This document shows, in pieces, positions 8,987-17,402 of a DNA stretch of 48,147 nt (position 1 is the stretch's first letter; the number at the start of each line of letters is the position of its first letter). The stretch lies in assembly GCA_017520845.1 (NCBI GenBank), contig JAFXEU010000054.1, positions 1-48,147 on the forward strand. The letters run 5' to 3'. A program made the position numbers and the translations under genes. The notes beneath the pieces were generated by a model, which had not been told where the DNA came from, did not search any database, and was given only the letters and a program-made list of their open reading frames with translations. Origin of the DNA: Kiritimatiellia bacterium (GTDB taxonomy: Bacteria > Verrucomicrobiota > Kiritimatiellia > RFP12 > UBA1067).

Positions 8987-10782
8987 TCTGGCTTGTCCTC
9001 CTCCTTGCCGTGAATTGAGGCTGTCACGTCAACGCGCGTGCCGCGACCGGGCGAGCTGTCGATGGAAATCGATCCGCCGAACGTGTCGACGCGTTCGCGA
9101 ATTCCCTGAAGCCCGAAGTGGCCCTGGTCGATGCTCGGCGCGGACTCAGGGTCGAATCCGCGGCCATCGTCCGAGACGGAGAATTTGAGGAGATCTCCAT
9201 CGATGCATCCCGCGATCCTGATCGTCTTTGCGCCGCCGTGCCGGATGGCGTTGATGGTGAGTTCGCGGACGATTCTGAGCGTCGCGTGCGCGAGGGCGTC
9301 CGAAAGCCGCGCGCGCGGAACGCGGAACCTGATCGCGACCGACGTGTCGCCGACGTGGGGCCTAATGGAGAATTCGACCGCCTTCTCCATGTCCGGCTGG
9401 TCCAGCGTTTCGCCACGCAGGTCCCAGAGGCAGTTCCTCAGCTCGTCGCGGCTTGAGGCGATTGCGTTCGACGCGAATTCGAGATGCTGTATGGCCGCCG
9501 ATGGAGCGCTCGCGGGGAGAAGCCGCTGCGCGGCGCTTATCTCCATCGAGACGCCGGTGAGGTTCTGCGCAAGCGTGTCGTGAAGCTCCGCCGCGAGGCG
9601 GGTGCGTTCGCTGATCTTTAACGTCGACTTGATCTGGCCGAGCTGCGCGCGCAGAAGCGCGCGGCCGCGTCTTTCGGCAAGCGCCTTGAGCGAGCGGTTC
9701 CAGATGAGAACCGCGGCGACGGCTGCGAGGAGGATCGCGATGACGGCGAAGAGCCGTCCGCTCGTCCACCACGGCGGGCGCGCGATAACGCGCAGTCCGT
9801 CCGCCCCGCACACGACGAAGAATCCCCTGATCTGCGGGAACGCGGCGTTCGGACGCCAGTTCTCCACGTCGAGAACGCAGATGCCCGTTGCCTCCATCAC
9901 GCTTCCGGGTTCTATGTCCGGGTTCGCCTCCGGTGCGACGACCGGCACGAGGAAAGAGCCGTCTTCGACGTTCAGCGTGTCGCCGTTGCGGTTTCTCAGC
10001 GTGCCGCGCAGGGTGATGGTCTTTCCGAGGAACTGCGGCTTGACCTGCACCTGCCCGTTTTCTCCAAGCATGATGTCGCGCGCGGTGACGTTTGTCGCGG
10101 ACGTTTCGGCGAAGTCGAAGGGGGCCGAAGGGCGCCACCTTGCGCGTTCGAGGTTGACGCGGTAGACGTCCGACACCGGGCGCCCGGCGACTTCTGCGAA
10201 CGATCCGCCCTTCGGCGCCGGGCGGTTCGCGAACGAGACGCGCACGAGTCTCCCGGAAGGCGTCTCGAGAAGCGATTCCGTGTCCGACCACGACGCGAGG
10301 ATCCTGCCGGCGATTCTGCGGTGGTCGAGGCGCGATATCTCGGCCGGCGTCATCAGTTTCGTGTCGCCGAGTTCCGGCACGTCGAAGGGGTCGATCGGCG
10401 CGGGACGCAAAACCTCGATGTCGTCCAGACCGGCGATGAAAAACTGTCGGCCGAGCTGTCGCCTCGGCTCGGGAACGTACGCGTCGCAGACTCCTCTTGC
10501 GCGGATTTTCGCGCCTACAAGACGTTCGACGGAGGACATGTTGTCATTGCCGCATTTGATCGGCGCGTAGATTGTCTCGCCGTCCGCTTCGAGGACGAGG
10601 AATACGAATTTCGGGTCCGTCTCGTCGCTTAGCGCGTCGGAAACCGTCGCTTCCATCTCGACGCGCTGCGAGTCGGCCGATCCGCCGAGGAACTCTGCGG
10701 CTGACACGGCGCGCGGCGCATCCGCCGCGCAGAGCCGAGCGGCGAGAAAGGCGATTGCGAATGATGCGGAAGACCTGTGCAT
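8983..10782 (-). CDS. Membrane sensor histidine kinase (HisKA_3/NarX type)
   Basis: 599 aa. Signal sequence at 1-20; an extracytoplasmic region of about 315 residues made of repeated small beta domains (segments around 40-110 and 240-330 look OB-fold-like); a transmembrane segment near 343-361; a HisKA_3 dimerisation domain with ERTRLAAELHDTLAQNLTG, where H401 is the likely phosphorylated histidine; and an HATPase_c domain with an N box (RELTINAIRHGGA) and G boxes (DDGRGFD, GHFGLQGIRER). It is paired with the overlapping NarL-type regulator. The large exported sensor could read a sugar or other extracellular signal. Its promoter shares the C-run/G-run palindrome with the divergent carbohydrate operon at 10887. 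Confidence 0.9.
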   Translation of the reverse strand: MHRSSASFAIAFLAARLCAADAPRAVSAAEFLGGSADSQRVEMEATVSDALSDETDPKFVFLVLEADGETIYAPIKCGNDNMSSVERLVGAKIRARGVCDAYVPEPRRQLGRQFFIAGLDDIEVLRPAPIDPFDVPELGDTKLMTPAEISRLDHRRIAGRILASWSDTESLLETPSGRLVRVSFANRPAPKGGSFAEVAGRPVSDVYRVNLERARWRPSAPFDFAETSATNVTARDIMLGENGQVQVKPQFLGKTITLRGTLRNRNGDTLNVEDGSFLVPVVAPEANPDIEPGSVMEATGICVLDVENWRPNAAFPQIRGFFVVCGADGLRVIARPPWWTSGRLFAVIAILLAAVAAVLIWNRSLKALAERRGRALLRAQLGQIKSTLKISERTRLAAELHDTLAQNLTGVSMEISAAQRLLPASAPSAAIQHLEFASNAIASSRDELRNCLWDLRGETLDQPDMEKAVEFSIRPHVGDTSVAIRFRVPRARLSDALAHATLRIVRELTINAIRHGGAKTIRIAGCIDGDLLKFSVSDDGRGFDPESAPSIDQGHFGLQGIRERVDTFGGSISIDSSPGRGTRVDVTASIHGKEEDKPE

Positions 10783-10788
10783 AACGCT

Positions 10789-10794
10789 ATTTTA
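10789..10794 (-). promoter_or_regulatory. Extended -10 of the sensor kinase operon (leaderless type)
   Basis: The minus strand reads TATGGTAAAAT, then 6 nt, then ATG at 10782. The palindromic C/G element (10817-10840) lies 24 bp upstream of this hexamer as well, so it may serve both divergent genes. Confidence 0.55.
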
Positions 10795-10816
10795 CCATAT
10801 ATCGCCGCTTCTCGCC

Positions 10817-10866
10817 CACCCCCCTAATTTGACGGGGGTGATTCGTGTCCACGTATTTGATAGACT
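10817..10866 (+). promoter_or_regulatory. C-run/G-run promoter element (copy 1) with extended -10
   Basis: C6 (10819-10824), TAATTTGAC, G5 (10834-10838), with CAC and GTG extending the palindrome. After 22 bp comes TTTGATAGACT, whose TAGACT is at 10861-10866. There is no -35-like hexamer; the G-run ends where a -35 would begin. Confidence 0.6.
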
Positions 10867-10886
10867 GTTCGGCATAGGAGAAACAT

Positions 10887-11489
10887 ATGAAAATAAGAAG
10901 CTTTGCAGTCGTTTTGCTCGCATCTGCGGCCATGTCTCTGCCGCTGCACGCCGAGTCGTTCAGGATCGCAGTCGACCTCTCGGGGAAAGGCGACGCGAAA
11001 ACCGTCGCCCTCAAGGTTCCGAGAGGCGCCGAGAAGGCGTCGGAGCGGTATTTCCAGCTTGCGGAGAAAACGCATCCGGATCTTCTGGCGCACGGATATG
11101 CCATGCGCGTGAAGCCCGCGATGCGGGCCAGGCTCCAGAAAAAGGCGTCCGCCGGCGTCTCAACGGCGAAAGGCTCCGCCGAAAAGACCGTCGTCGACGA
11201 GAAGGACCTTGTCGCGGACAAGAAAGTGGAATATGCGATCCGCGCGGCAAAAGGTCGCAAGTCCTTTGTGCTGATGATGGTCAACCGGACGAAGGATCCG
11301 CTGACGGCCGAGATCGCGTTTGCGAACGGCCAGATGCGCGCTCCCGTCTACCGCCGCGTCTACAGCGAGAACGGCGGCAAGAGCTGGACGACTGCCGCCT
11401 GGCAGCCGCCGCGCAATCCGGATGTGCGGCCCTGGACGATCGAACTTCCGGCAAACACGGTCCAAACCGTGACCATCACCGTCAAGTGA
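10887..11489 (+). CDS. Small exported protein related to the ends of the neighbouring GH-A enzymes
   Basis: 200 aa with a signal peptide (1-22) and a good ribosome binding site (AGGAG at 10876-10880). After the signal it reads FRIAVDLSGKGDAK, close to FEIKLDLSGKPMRDL at the start of the enzyme at 15407. The C-terminal 75 residues (SFVLMMVNRT, then ELPANTVQTVTITVK) match the C-terminal beta domains of the enzymes at 11504 (NTVQSVTIPIK) and 15407 (NSVQSVTVVM). The whole TIM-barrel core is missing. It may be an internal-deletion derivative kept as a stand-alone accessory or binding domain. It is the first gene of the operon 10887-15345. No function can be assigned. Confidence 0.6.
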   Translation: MKIRSFAVVLLASAAMSLPLHAESFRIAVDLSGKGDAKTVALKVPRGAEKASERYFQLAEKTHPDLLAHGYAMRVKPAMRARLQKKASAGVSTAKGSAEKTVVDEKDLVADKKVEYAIRAAKGRKSFVLMMVNRTKDPLTAEIAFANGQMRAPVYRRVYSENGGKSWTTAAWQPPRNPDVRPWTIELPANTVQTVTITVK

Positions 11490-11503
11490 AGAAAGGACAT
11501 GCC

Positions 11504-13219
11504 ATGATGAAACTCTTTATGCTGCTCGCTCTTTCCGCCACCGTCGCATCCACCTATGCGGCCGGCAAGCCCAGACAGACCTGGCCGGTTCCGATCGAGG
11601 TCGATGCGGACGCCGAACCGATCAAGGATCTTCGCAATTCCACGAGTGCCCCCGATCTCGGCTACGCCGGCGCGATGCTCGAGACGTCGACATTGATGTC
11701 CGAGTGGTTCTACATCTCGAACCGGGTCGAGTCGGCGAAGCTCGTTCGCGACGCGGGCGTAAGGCTCGTGCGTCCTTGGAATGCGAACGACCTCTGGCAG
11801 AGCGGCATTGCCTGGTCGAAGACGAAGAACCGCGCGGAGATGCGCGCGGCCTACGACAGGATACACCGGGCGCTCATCGATCCGCACGCCTATTTCTCGT
11901 TCTGGAAAGAAAACGGGATTAAGGCGATACTCTGCCTCGAGAACTACGGCGTGTTCGCCGACGTCGAGAAAGGCACGCGCGGCGCATGGCAGATCGAGAT
12001 CGTAAAGAAGGTGATCTGCGACTACGTGCAGTGGATCGTCGACAACGGCTACAAGGACTGCGTCGCGGGCTTCGAGCTCGGCAACGAGCCGTATTTCGGG
12101 AACAATCCCGAACAGTACGGGGAGCGCTGGTGCGCAATCATTCCGGAGATCAAGCGCATCTGGCCAGAGGCGAAGATCGGCCTGCCGATCGCCGAGTACC
12201 GTCCGAACGACCCCGATATCGCCGCCGTCCGCGCCCGCGCGACGGGGCTTGAATGGGTCCAGAACGGCAACGAGTTCTCGTTCGGGCGGCTCAACCAGTG
12301 GTCGGGCCGTGCCATCGTCGCGCTGACGAGCCAGCTCCACAACGTGAGCCACGTCATCTACCACTTCTACGGCGGAGAGGCCCCGTACGGATGCAGCGCG
12401 AGCGGCTTCGGGCGCATCAAGAACTTCGCCAAGGTGTTCCCCGAGGTCGCCGGCAAGCGCGTGTGGATCACCGAGTGGCGCGAGCGCGCGGACGAAGACC
12501 TGCGCTGCCACCAGGCGTTCCAGTCTTCACTGTGGAAAGGCCACTATCTGCTTTTGTGCCTGGCCCAGCCGGAAGTTGACGGCATATCGCTGCACAACCT
12601 CGGCGCGCTGGGAGGCGGTTTCTCGATGTCGTTCGACGGCACGTGGCATGTCGAGTTGGATCCGAGCGGACGCTATTACGTCAACCCGGACTACAAGGGC
12701 TCTCCGCGCGTGATCACCGGTCCGGCGGCACCCGTGTTCAAGATCTACACCGAGGCGCTCAAGAAACATCCGATCGTTCTCAACCACGGCAACTGCGAAA
12801 AGCGCGGAAGAGACGTGGTCGTTTGGGCGAGTGCGACATACTACAGCTCGTCGCTGGCGCAGATGCGCGCGATGGCCAAGGGGCTGCCGAAGGAGAAATG
12901 GCCGCAGTTGAAATCGAATGTCGAATGGGTGGCCACGATGAGCGCGGACAAGAAGTCGCTCTCTGTGCTGATGGTCAATTCGAACGGGCGAAAGATCGAC
13001 ATGCCCATCGAACTCAAGGGCTGCCGATTCGCGGGCAAGCCGGTCGTGCAGTCCGTCACGATTCCGGCCGAGCACGTCTATTCGTACCTCGTTCCGGGCG
13101 AGCGTCCGCTCTGGCAGTTGAGCGAGACGACGCTCAAGCCGATGTCAGGAACGGCGGGCGTCATTTCAATCGGTCCGAACACCGTCCAGTCGGTGACAAT
13201 ACCGATCAAGACGCGGTAG
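11504..13219 (+). CDS. Clan GH-A glycoside hydrolase, exported
   Basis: 571 aa. ATG at 11504 preceded by GAAAGGA; signal peptide 1-20. The TIM-barrel core shows FELGNEPYFG, with E195 as likely acid/base after the conserved Asn, and VWITEWRE, with E324 as likely nucleophile at the end of strand 7. A beta domain with NTVQSVTIPIK follows from about residue 460. The overall pattern is that of GH39/GH51/GH79-like retaining enzymes, but I cannot place it in one family. It is a paralogue of the gene at 15407, sharing the YVQWIVDNGYKD block and the position of both glutamates. It lies 14 bp after the small paralogue and 26 bp before a serine hydrolase, in one operon driven by the promoter at 10861. 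Confidence 0.75.
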   Translation: MMKLFMLLALSATVASTYAAGKPRQTWPVPIEVDADAEPIKDLRNSTSAPDLGYAGAMLETSTLMSEWFYISNRVESAKLVRDAGVRLVRPWNANDLWQSGIAWSKTKNRAEMRAAYDRIHRALIDPHAYFSFWKENGIKAILCLENYGVFADVEKGTRGAWQIEIVKKVICDYVQWIVDNGYKDCVAGFELGNEPYFGNNPEQYGERWCAIIPEIKRIWPEAKIGLPIAEYRPNDPDIAAVRARATGLEWVQNGNEFSFGRLNQWSGRAIVALTSQLHNVSHVIYHFYGGEAPYGCSASGFGRIKNFAKVFPEVAGKRVWITEWRERADEDLRCHQAFQSSLWKGHYLLLCLAQPEVDGISLHNLGALGGGFSMSFDGTWHVELDPSGRYYVNPDYKGSPRVITGPAAPVFKIYTEALKKHPIVLNHGNCEKRGRDVVVWASATYYSSSLAQMRAMAKGLPKEKWPQLKSNVEWVATMSADKKSLSVLMVNSNGRKIDMPIELKGCRFAGKPVVQSVTIPAEHVYSYLVPGERPLWQLSETTLKPMSGTAGVISIGPNTVQSVTIPIKTR

Positions 13220-13245
13220 TCAACGGGAAGGCGGGAGATTCCGGA

Positions 13246-15345
13246 ATGAATGCGCGTATCTGCATGGTTTGTCTGGCTGCCGCATGGGTGCTGCCCTGCG
13301 TGGCCGGGACGCTTGTGAAGTGGTTTGACTTTCGGGAGAAACCGCTCACCGTCGCGGTGACATCCGCCGTGCCCTGCAAGGTGGCGGTCGACGGAAAGCT
13401 CCAGGGCTGGACGGCGGGCGGGAGTGCGCCGTCGTATTTCCGACTCGTGGGCGGCAGAGGATTTCGTCAGGCGACGTTTACGAGCGAGGTTATGCCGCAT
13501 GGCATCGGCGTTACCGTCCTTTCCGGCGCGCAAGCCGCGAAGGTCGCGGTCTCGGACAATGTCCTCGGCAGCGCGAAGCTCGTCTGCGCCGAGAAACGCC
13601 TTTGGCTCCACGTCCTCAAGGCCGGCAGGCGGCTCGTCTTTCGCGCGGACGGGACGTATCGCGGCTTCCCCTCGGCAACGATCCATTGTCTGGAGCCGGG
13701 TACGCTCAAGGTGAGCTGGGGCGGTCGCGAGATGACGCTCGTCGGGGAGAAGCCGGGCGGTGTCGCGTTCTCGCCCGTCTCGCTCGCCGATGCCGATGCG
13801 ATCGGATTCGAGACGCTGAGCGGCGCGTTCGAGTTGTCGGGTGTCGGTTTCACGACGGTCGCCGACGGTGCGACGGCCGCGACCTCGTTCGTGTCGAGCG
13901 AAGCGCGTCTCAACGCGGACTTTGCGGCGGCGAAAAGGGTCTGCGACCGCGCGAAGATGGATGCCGCCATCCGGCGGGGGCTCGGGCTCAAGTCCATTGA
14001 CGAAGATGCGAAGACGGTCACGATCGACCCGACGGTCCGCAACGGACTTGTCTTCTGCGGCGTGAAGATTCCCGTCAGGGACGGCATCCTCGACATCCGC
14101 TGGATGCGCGAGAGCGCGGACGAGATGGCGACCGTGTCGCAGACCTTGCCGTCAGGCTGGAAGCTCGTGCGCGATTTCGACATGCAGGCCGAGTGCCAGC
14201 GGCTCTGCAACCTCGCCGTCGCCGAGGGGATGCAGGGCGGAATGCAGTTCTGCGCCTACAGGAACGGCAGGAAGATAGTCGACGTCTTCGCGGGGACGGT
14301 CTCGTCGAACGCGAACGCCGCCGCCGTGAGGGGCGATACGCTTTTCCCGATCTTCTCGACGGAAAAGCCGCTTCTCGCCACGGCGTGCCATCGCGCCGTC
14401 GAGCGCGGGCTGATGGACTACGACAAGCCGCTCTGCACATGGTGGCCCGAGCTGAAGGGCGACGGCAAAGAGAAGCTGACGCTGCGCGAGACGCTCGCCT
14501 ACCGCACGTGTCTCCCGGGCGGCGCGCCCGGCGGGAAAAACAACCCCGTCTGCGGTCACGCCCTCTCGGACCGCGAGCTCTGCGACTGGGATTTCGTCTG
14601 CCGCGTCGCGGCCGCAGACAAGCCGAACGGCGTTCCCGGCACGGTGCAGGCCTACCTCCCGTACGCCTATGCGTGGATGGTCGGCCATCCGCTCGAAGTT
14701 GCGCTCAAGAAACCTTTGAAGCAGGTTCTGGACGAAGAGGTGCTGCGTCCGGCCGGCATCGAGAAGGACTTCTACTTCGTCGTCCCGCGCACGGAATACC
14801 CGCGCGTCGCGACCATGTTTTCGGGACAGTTCGTGGAGAACATGAACGAAGACTGGGCGCGCCAGGCGCTTTTGCCGTCCGCATGGGCGGTCTCGTCGGC
14901 GGAGGCCCTGTGCCGGTTCTACAACCGTCTCTGCGGCTATGACGGCAAACCGCCGCTGATCCGGAAGGAGACGCTGGACGAGGCTTTGCGGCCCTGCCGC
15001 CATCCGAGCGACCCGCTGCCGTCGCCCGAGTCGATGAAGCGCGACTGGTTCATGCTCTTCGGGATGGGCTACGGGCTCTGGGGCGAGGCCGGGCGCATGG
15101 ATCGCGTCTTCGGACACGGCGGCGCCGGCGGCTCCGAGGCTCTTGTCGACCGCGACAACGAGCTGATCGTCGCCTTCACCACCAACATCCCCCGTGGCTG
15201 CATCGAACTTCGCGACCGCCTCTACGAAGTCGTCGGCCTTAGGTGGCGTTACTGGAACGACAACGTGAGCATCCAGGATCTGCAGATGACAACGTCGTCC
15301 GGCGGCGACTACGGCGCAGGCATAACGTCCGGCGGCACCCCCTAA
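13246..15345 (+). CDS. Exported serine hydrolase, beta-lactamase/EstB fold, with extra N-terminal domain
   Basis: 699 aa with signal peptide 1-20. Residues about 25-310 form a beta-rich domain that I do not recognise. The class C beta-lactamase/esterase domain follows: STEKP with S371 as nucleophile and K374 (SxxK), a Y473-A-Y475 segment where the YxN motif would be, and H624-G-G at the third site. Enzymes of this fold near glycoside hydrolases often act as carbohydrate esterases, which is an inference here. It is the last gene of the operon 10887-15345. The last residues (GGTP and stop) are read from the next promoter element: its TAA stop is the TAA of the element's TAATTTGA. The last 20 residues are therefore probably a read-through tail. 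Confidence 0.75.
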   Translation: MNARICMVCLAAAWVLPCVAGTLVKWFDFREKPLTVAVTSAVPCKVAVDGKLQGWTAGGSAPSYFRLVGGRGFRQATFTSEVMPHGIGVTVLSGAQAAKVAVSDNVLGSAKLVCAEKRLWLHVLKAGRRLVFRADGTYRGFPSATIHCLEPGTLKVSWGGREMTLVGEKPGGVAFSPVSLADADAIGFETLSGAFELSGVGFTTVADGATAATSFVSSEARLNADFAAAKRVCDRAKMDAAIRRGLGLKSIDEDAKTVTIDPTVRNGLVFCGVKIPVRDGILDIRWMRESADEMATVSQTLPSGWKLVRDFDMQAECQRLCNLAVAEGMQGGMQFCAYRNGRKIVDVFAGTVSSNANAAAVRGDTLFPIFSTEKPLLATACHRAVERGLMDYDKPLCTWWPELKGDGKEKLTLRETLAYRTCLPGGAPGGKNNPVCGHALSDRELCDWDFVCRVAAADKPNGVPGTVQAYLPYAYAWMVGHPLEVALKKPLKQVLDEEVLRPAGIEKDFYFVVPRTEYPRVATMFSGQFVENMNEDWARQALLPSAWAVSSAEALCRFYNRLCGYDGKPPLIRKETLDEALRPCRHPSDPLPSPESMKRDWFMLFGMGYGLWGEAGRMDRVFGHGGAGGSEALVDRDNELIVAFTTNIPRGCIELRDRLYEVVGLRWRYWNDNVSIQDLQMTTSSGGDYGAGITSGGTP

Positions 15346-15384
15346 TTTGAGGGGGTGTTTTCCGGAGTCAGGATTTGCTACACT
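15336..15384 (+). promoter_or_regulatory. C-run/G-run promoter element (copy 2) with extended -10
   Basis: CACCCCC (15336-15342), TAATTTGA, GGGGGTG (15351-15357); 23 bp after the G-run is TTTGCTACACT (TACACT 15379-15384). It serves the gene at 15407, and overlaps the stop codon of the serine hydrolase. Confidence 0.6.
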
Positions 15385-15406
15385 TTCTTCAGGAGGAACA
15401 ATCGAC

Positions 15407-17098
15407 ATGAAGCAGCGAATGATAGTTGGACTTGTCGCGGCGGGATGCGCCTTGGGCGCGTTCGCGGACTTTGAAATAAAGCTTGATCTTTCGGGGAAGC
15501 CGATGCGCGACCTCTCGAAGACGACATCCAAGGCCATCGTCGGATACATAAACGCGATGCACGGCCCGGAATACAACGACGACTACTTCTTCGTCTCGAA
15601 CAGAATGGAGACGGCAAGGGTCATGAAGAAGGCCGGCTGCTGCAACTGCGCGACATGGGGCTCGGACGAATGGTTCGCGCGGCGCAACCACAAGAATCCG
15701 AAGTACCGTTCCAACCCCAAGGCGCAGTTCGACTTCTGGAAGGAAAACGGATTCAAGGTCCTGCTCGGCATGACCGGCATCGGCCCGAAGCAGGCCGCCG
15801 ATGAAGCGCAGTTCAACGCGGCCGTCTCCAACAAGCTCGCGTTCGTGCAATGGATCGTAGACAACGGCTACAAGGACGTCGTGCAGGGTTTCGAACTCGG
15901 TTGCGAGACCTACTACTTGCCATACGAACGCCAAGATGCGCTCATCAAACTCTGGTCCGCGCTTGTGCCGAAAATTCTCAAGATCTGGCCGAAGTGCCAG
16001 CTGGGCGTTCCCGTCGCGGAGAACTTCGAGCTTAACCCCGACATCGCGCACGTCCGCGAGCGCATGCTCGCCGCCGGCGAGATAAAGCGCGATACGTATT
16101 TTGCGGCGGCAGACTTCAACAAGTACTCGGCCTACTTCATTCTGGGGCTCGCCACGAACAACGTCCTCGACAAGATTTCGCACGTCACCTACCACACCTA
16201 CGGCGCGGAGACGCCCTACAGCTGCTCCTATTACGGCGTGAAGCGCATCCGCGGTTTCGCCGAGGCGTTCCCCGAGATCAAGGGCAAGCGCACGTGGTGG
16301 ACGGAGATACGCCCGCGCTCCGACGAGGACAACCGCTGCCAGCGCATCTTCCGCGAGGCGCTTATCATGGGCCACTACTCGCTGATGATGGTGTGCCAGC
16401 CGGAAGTCGACGGCTTCTACCACCACAACATGTGCAACCTCGCCGGCGGGCTCTACATTTCGCTCGGAAAGAGCTGGAACGTCCAGTGGGCCGACGAGGG
16501 CGGCGAGTATCCCGACTTCGACGCGCCGTTCAACCGTCCGCACATGGAAGTGGGGCCGCAGGGCGCGGTCTATCACATCATCGGCAACGCCTTCCGCTCC
16601 AATCCGCTTCTCTGGCACCACGGCACCTCGAAGGACATGGATACCGAAGATTCCTTCTACACCTCCTCGCGCGTCACCGACCAGGTCTACGCCCATCGCC
16701 AGGGCCTGAAGAAAGGACTTGGCGAAAAGGCGCCTGCCGTCGCGGGCGAAGTCGAGTGGGTCGCCCTTACCAGCGGCAACAAAAGCCAGCTCTGCCTCGT
16801 GATGGTCAACACGCGCGAGACGGCGGAGAAGGTCAAGATCACGGTTCCCGGCAAGCAGTTTGCCGCGCCGACCTACCGCATCGCCCGCATCAAGGACCCG
16901 AAGTACATCGACTGCCGCGAGGTTCCCGGCGAGGCGAAGCTTTGGGAGGAGATCGCCTACGAGGACACGCAGACCGGCTACGCGAGCGGCGGAGCCTACG
17001 AGGCGCCCGCCGGCGACTATGACGTCCTGAACATCGAGATCGGACCCAACTCGGTCCAGTCCGTCACGGTCGTGATGCGCAACAAGCCGAAGAAGTAA
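15407..17098 (+). CDS. Clan GH-A glycoside hydrolase paralogue with altered acid/base motif
   Basis: 563 aa with signal peptide 1-20 and AGGAGG at 15391-15396. It aligns over its length with the enzyme at 11504: QWIVDNGYKD, a FELG motif, a WWTE motif and a C-terminal beta domain ending NSVQSVTVVM. The usual GNEP is GCET (C166, E167): the glutamate is kept but the preceding Asn, which hydrogen-bonds the sugar 2-OH in clan GH-A, is a cysteine. E300 in WWTEIRP is the likely nucleophile. Specificity or activity may therefore differ from its paralogue. It has its own promoter with the C/G element. Family assignment within clan GH-A is uncertain. Confidence 0.7.
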   Translation: MKQRMIVGLVAAGCALGAFADFEIKLDLSGKPMRDLSKTTSKAIVGYINAMHGPEYNDDYFFVSNRMETARVMKKAGCCNCATWGSDEWFARRNHKNPKYRSNPKAQFDFWKENGFKVLLGMTGIGPKQAADEAQFNAAVSNKLAFVQWIVDNGYKDVVQGFELGCETYYLPYERQDALIKLWSALVPKILKIWPKCQLGVPVAENFELNPDIAHVRERMLAAGEIKRDTYFAAADFNKYSAYFILGLATNNVLDKISHVTYHTYGAETPYSCSYYGVKRIRGFAEAFPEIKGKRTWWTEIRPRSDEDNRCQRIFREALIMGHYSLMMVCQPEVDGFYHHNMCNLAGGLYISLGKSWNVQWADEGGEYPDFDAPFNRPHMEVGPQGAVYHIIGNAFRSNPLLWHHGTSKDMDTEDSFYTSSRVTDQVYAHRQGLKKGLGEKAPAVAGEVEWVALTSGNKSQLCLVMVNTRETAEKVKITVPGKQFAAPTYRIARIKDPKYIDCREVPGEAKLWEEIAYEDTQTGYASGGAYEAPAGDYDVLNIEIGPNSVQSVTVVMRNKPKK

Positions 17099-17165
17099 GT
17101 GATCCGCCGTCAACGATAGTCCGTGCGGCCATGACGGCGGTCTTGTGTGCGCCGATGCTCTGCGC

Positions 17166-17357
17166 CACCCTTATCCCACTTTTTTGAATTGATGCACGCA
17201 AGACCTTCGAGCCGGGGGCGACTCCGGCTCTGCGGCCTTCACGGTGTGCATGAAATGAAAATGAAAAAGAAGGGGTGTGAAAATAAATTTTCATAGGGTT
17301 TTTTGGGCTTTTTTGAAAACCGGGATAAGTCACCCCAGAAAAAGCGGGATAAGGGTG
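17166..17357. mobile_element. MITE-like element with about 19-bp terminal inverted repeats
   Basis: The left end CACCCTTATCCCACTTTTTT (17166-17185) is the inverse, with one mismatch over 19 bp, of the right end (17337-17357), which reads AGAAAAAGCGGGATAAGGGTG minus its first base. Inside are a GAGCCGG/CCGGCTC hairpin (from 17210), a TGAAAAT/ATTTTCA palindrome (17277-17292) and a second GGGATAAG at 17321. It has no coding capacity and no obvious target-site duplication. A solitary right end occurs at 30210-30230. It fills most of the 304-bp gap after 17098. Confidence 0.5.
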
Positions 17358-17375
17358 CACAGTAGCGGGAGTTTA

Positions 17376-17384
17376 TGATATACT
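17376..17384 (+). promoter_or_regulatory. Extended -10 upstream of the GH97 leader
   Basis: TGATATACT, with TATACT at 17379-17384, just outside the MITE-like element. There is no good -35. Transcription should begin near 17391. Confidence 0.5.
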
Positions 17385-17402
17385 GTCAACATCTATTATG
17401 GC

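Noticed and set aside
9362..10291. Long Arg-rich open frames opposite or offset to the kinase gene, and similar ones across 11-30 kb
   Set aside because: They are shadows of GC-rich codons: extreme Arg/Pro/Ala content, no signal peptides or motifs, and full overlap with well-supported genes.
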